A DNA stretch of 15,047 bases, taken from positions 1 through 15,047 of the forward strand of contig JASHTQ010000332.1 in the NCBI GenBank assembly GCA_030040475.1. The letters run 5' to 3'. Source of the DNA: Streptosporangiaceae bacterium. Its GTDB lineage: Bacteria > Actinomycetota > Actinomycetes > Streptosporangiales > Streptosporangiaceae. Of this stretch, positions 13,531-15,047 are shown one piece after another; positions within the stretch are counted from its first letter, which is position 1, and each line of letters opens with the position of its first letter. The notes under the pieces are model-generated. The model made no database searches, had not been told where the DNA came from, and saw only the letters and a program-made list of their open reading frames with translations. Made by a program: the position numbers and the translations under genes.

Positions 13531-13975
13531 TGTCAAGTTGTGTGTGTAGGTTCGGGGTGGCTGCAATCCTTTCGTTATTTATTGTTGTGGTGGATATTGC
13601 CGGGCTATACGGGTACGCGGCCGGGGAACTGGACGGCGAGTGCGTTAAGCGCTGCCTTCCATCCGAGTGTGCCCGTTCCGCGTTCTCCTCTCTCGAGGAC
13701 CAGGCCGTCGCCGTCGATATGACGGCCGGTGATATTCCGGATCCCGAGGTAAAGCAGCTTGACTGCGGCGTCGTCGTCGGGGAAGTGGCCGCGGTTCTTC
13801 GTGATTTTCCGCAGCTGGAAGTTCATGGACTCGATGGCGTTAGTGGTATAGATCACCTTTCGTATGGCGGCGTCGAACTTGAGAAACGGGACGAACTCGT
13901 CCCAGGCCCGTTCCCAGGCCGCTATCATCCCGGGAGCCTTCTTCCCGAACTCGCGGCGCATGTTCTCCACAGGGA
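13530..13975 (-). mobile_element. IS256-family (mutator) element, truncated
   Basis: The left boundary is at GCTTGTCAAGTTGTGTGTGT (starting about 13529), which looks like the terminal repeat of actinobacterial mutator elements and is exactly where the IS110 transposase frame breaks. The element contains the transposase C-terminus (13605-13975) and ends abruptly near 13970, where the ISAs1-side DNA begins. Its 5' half and second terminal repeat are absent. Confidence 0.65.
13605..13975 (-). pseudogene. IS256-family transposase, C-terminal fragment
   Basis: The minus-strand frame ending at TAG 13605 reads MRREFGKKAPGMIAAWERAW, DEFVPFLKFDAAIRKVIYTT, NAIESMNFQLRKITKNRGHF, PDDDAAVKLLYLGIRNITGR, GTLGWKAALNALAVQFPGR. 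The blocks WERAWDEFVPFL, VIYTTNAIESMN, LRKITKNRGHFP and GWKAALNALA are diagnostic of IS256/mutator transposases; the Glu of TNAIES is the last acid of the DDE triad. About two thirds of the protein, including both catalytic Asp residues, is missing upstream of about 13975. The same frame stays open further right, but there it only runs antisense to the ISAs1 transposase. Confidence 0.88.
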
Positions 13976-15047
13976 CACGGCAAAGTCGTGAGTTGAGGCT
14001 GTGGCCTGCGGTGTCGTAACAACGGGTGATGTGTCCGGCGTGTCCGCGGGCGGCGGGCAGGGCCCGGGCGGAACGATGGAAGTTCCTACGCTCACCGTCG
14101 TTTGCCATGAGGGACGCCCGCCCGCCGATGTCATCTTCGCCTATTCCTGCTGCCCGCAGCCAGTACCTGCTCGATCTGCTTGCCCAGGTCCCGGACCCGC
14201 GGAAGAGGCGCGGGCGCCGGCATGCGCTGGCGGGGCTGCTGGCCGCCGGGATCGCGGCGGTGATCGCGGGGTCGCGGTCGTTCGCCGCGATCGGGCAGTG
14301 GGCCGCCGATGCCGGCCCGGAGGTCCTGGCCGTGCTGGGCGCGGCCCGCGGGCCGGCGGAGGAGCCCACGTTCCGGCGCGCGTTCGCCCTGGTCAGCGCC
14401 GATGTGCTCGACCGGGTTCTCGGAGCGTGGCTGCACACCCGGGCGGTGCAGGCAGGCGGCCGGCTGCTGATCGCGATCGACGGCAAGACCGTCCGCGGCG
14501 CGAAGAACAAGGAAGGTAAGGCCCCGCACCTGGTCGCGGCGCTGGCGCACGGCATCGGCGCGGTCCTGGGCCAAGTGGCCGTGGACGCGAAGTCGAACGA
14601 GATTCCCGCGGTGCGAGAGCTGCTGAAGGCGTTCACCAGCCTGGCCGGTGCCGTCATCACGATCGACGCCATGCACACGCAGGCTGACACGGCGCAGGTC
14701 ATCCTCGGCCAGGGCGCGGACTACGTGATGACCGTCAAGGCCAACATGCCTACGCTGCACAAGAAGCTGAAGAAGCTGCCCTGGGCCGCTGTCCCCGCCT
14801 TCTCGGCCGTGACCACGGACCACGGCCGGCGCGCCTGCCGCACCATCAAGGTGACGCTAGTGCCGGCCTGGATCGGGTTCGACGGCGCCGCCCAGGTCGC
14901 GCAGCTCAGACGCACGGTCACCAGGAACGGCAAGAAGACCGTCGAGGTCGTCTACCTCATTACCAGCGACCGCGACGCGGATCCGGCCACCCTGGCCGCC
15001 TGGGTCCGCAGCCACTGGGAGATAGAGAACCGTCTCCACTGGGTCAG
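13970..15047 (+). mobile_element. ISAs1-family insertion sequence, right end beyond window
   Basis: The element contains the ISAs1-type transposase on the plus strand. Its left end probably lies near the CAGGGACACGGCAAAG at about 13979, just past the point where the IS256 transposase similarity stops. The second end is outside the window, so terminal repeats and target duplications cannot be confirmed. Confidence 0.6.
14128..15047 (+). CDS. ISAs1-family transposase, C-terminus beyond window edge
   Basis: The frame is open from ATG 14128 to the window edge (306 codons); ATG 14107 in the same frame is an alternative start. Neither has a strong ribosome binding site, as is usual for transposases. 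It reads SQYLLDLLAQVPDPRKRRGR, HALAGLLAAGIAAVIAGSRS, FAAIGQWAAD (the N-terminal DDE_Tnp_1-associated domain), then LIAIDGKTVRGAKNKEGKAP, HLVAALAHGIGAVLGQVAVD, VITIDAMHTQADTAQVI, DYVMTVKANMPTLHKKLKKL and WVRSHWEIENRLHWV. The catalytic triad is visible as Asp118 (AIDGKTVRG), Asp180 (TIDAMHTQ) and Glu298 (HWEIENRLHW). Cut-and-paste transposition is expected for the family. Nothing in the visible part is broken, so this may be the youngest insertion here. Confidence 0.92.
   Translation, partial: MSSSPIPAARSQYLLDLLAQVPDPRKRRGRRHALAGLLAAGIAAVIAGSRSFAAIGQWAADAGPEVLAVLGAARGPAEEPTFRRAFALVSADVLDRVLGAWLHTRAVQAGGRLLIAIDGKTVRGAKNKEGKAPHLVAALAHGIGAVLGQVAVDAKSNEIPAVRELLKAFTSLAGAVITIDAMHTQADTAQVILGQGADYVMTVKANMPTLHKKLKKLPWAAVPAFSAVTTDHGRRACRTIKVTLVPAWIGFDGAAQVAQLRRTVTRNGKKTVEVVYLITSDRDADPATLAAWVRSHWEIENRLHWV

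Noticed and set aside
13976..14702. Long minus-strand frame extending the IS256 transposase upstream
   Set aside because: It is antisense to the ISAs1 transposase and its translation is Ser/Arg/Ala-rich without transposase motifs. Only the part left of about 13975 is real.
1..15047. CRISPR array, rRNA or riboswitch
   Set aside because: No regularly spaced direct repeats, rRNA-like segments or recognisable riboswitch cores were seen on either strand.

Overview
The window is G+C-rich DNA with strongly GC-biased third codon positions, a lipobox lipoprotein, an F420-type (Ddn-like) oxidoreductase, an MpaB/DUF2236 protein and promoter/ATG arrangements typical of leaderless mRNAs. Together these point to a high-GC actinobacterium, probably a mycelial or soil group. 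No genus can be named from the sequence alone.

Layout. 1-566 (-) is the N-terminal part of an MpaB/DUF2236-family oxygenase-like protein that runs off the left edge. 567-1185 holds only a decayed, coding-like minus-strand relic. 1186-2229 (+) is a lipoprotein of unknown function. 2505-3600 (-) is a PIN-domain (PhoH-type N-domain-like) gene broken by two frameshifts. 4045-4729 (+) is an AbrB/VapC-type toxin-antitoxin operon with 9-bp operator-like repeats upstream and a palindromic copy downstream. 4961-5323 (-) is an unrecognised, probably truncated coding relic. 5600-5640 is the 3' part of a tRNA-Ala(GGC) gene with no 5' half, next to what looks like the C-terminal tail of a tyrosine integrase (5650-5760, -). 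This is read as an attachment-site scar, with the inserted element lying to its right.

Right of the scar is accessory cargo: a HigB/HigA-like toxin-antitoxin pair (6104-6767, +) behind a 16-bp tandem repeat; a lower-GC, membrane-anchored protein (6868-7452, -); a Ddn-family F420-dependent oxidoreductase with a well-formed leaderless promoter (7800-8240, +); a decayed IS3/rve-type transposase (8559-8815, +); and the most notable genes, a 951-aa PHP-plus-SMC/Rad50-like ATPase of the TrlF-like type (9021-11876, +) followed closely by a DUF6308-like protein (about 11971-12684, +). The right end is an insertion-sequence pile-up: an IS110-family transposase C-terminus (-), cut by the end of an IS256-family element (-), itself truncated by an ISAs1-family element whose transposase (+) leaves the window with its D, D and E residues visible.

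How the parts fit. The region reads as a mobile, eroding island at a tRNA gene. It carries two toxin-antitoxin modules and a large nuclease/ATPase-like protein with a small partner. The TrlF-like/DUF6308 pair is the best candidate for a poorly described, defence-like two-gene system; that role is inferred from architecture and context, not shown.
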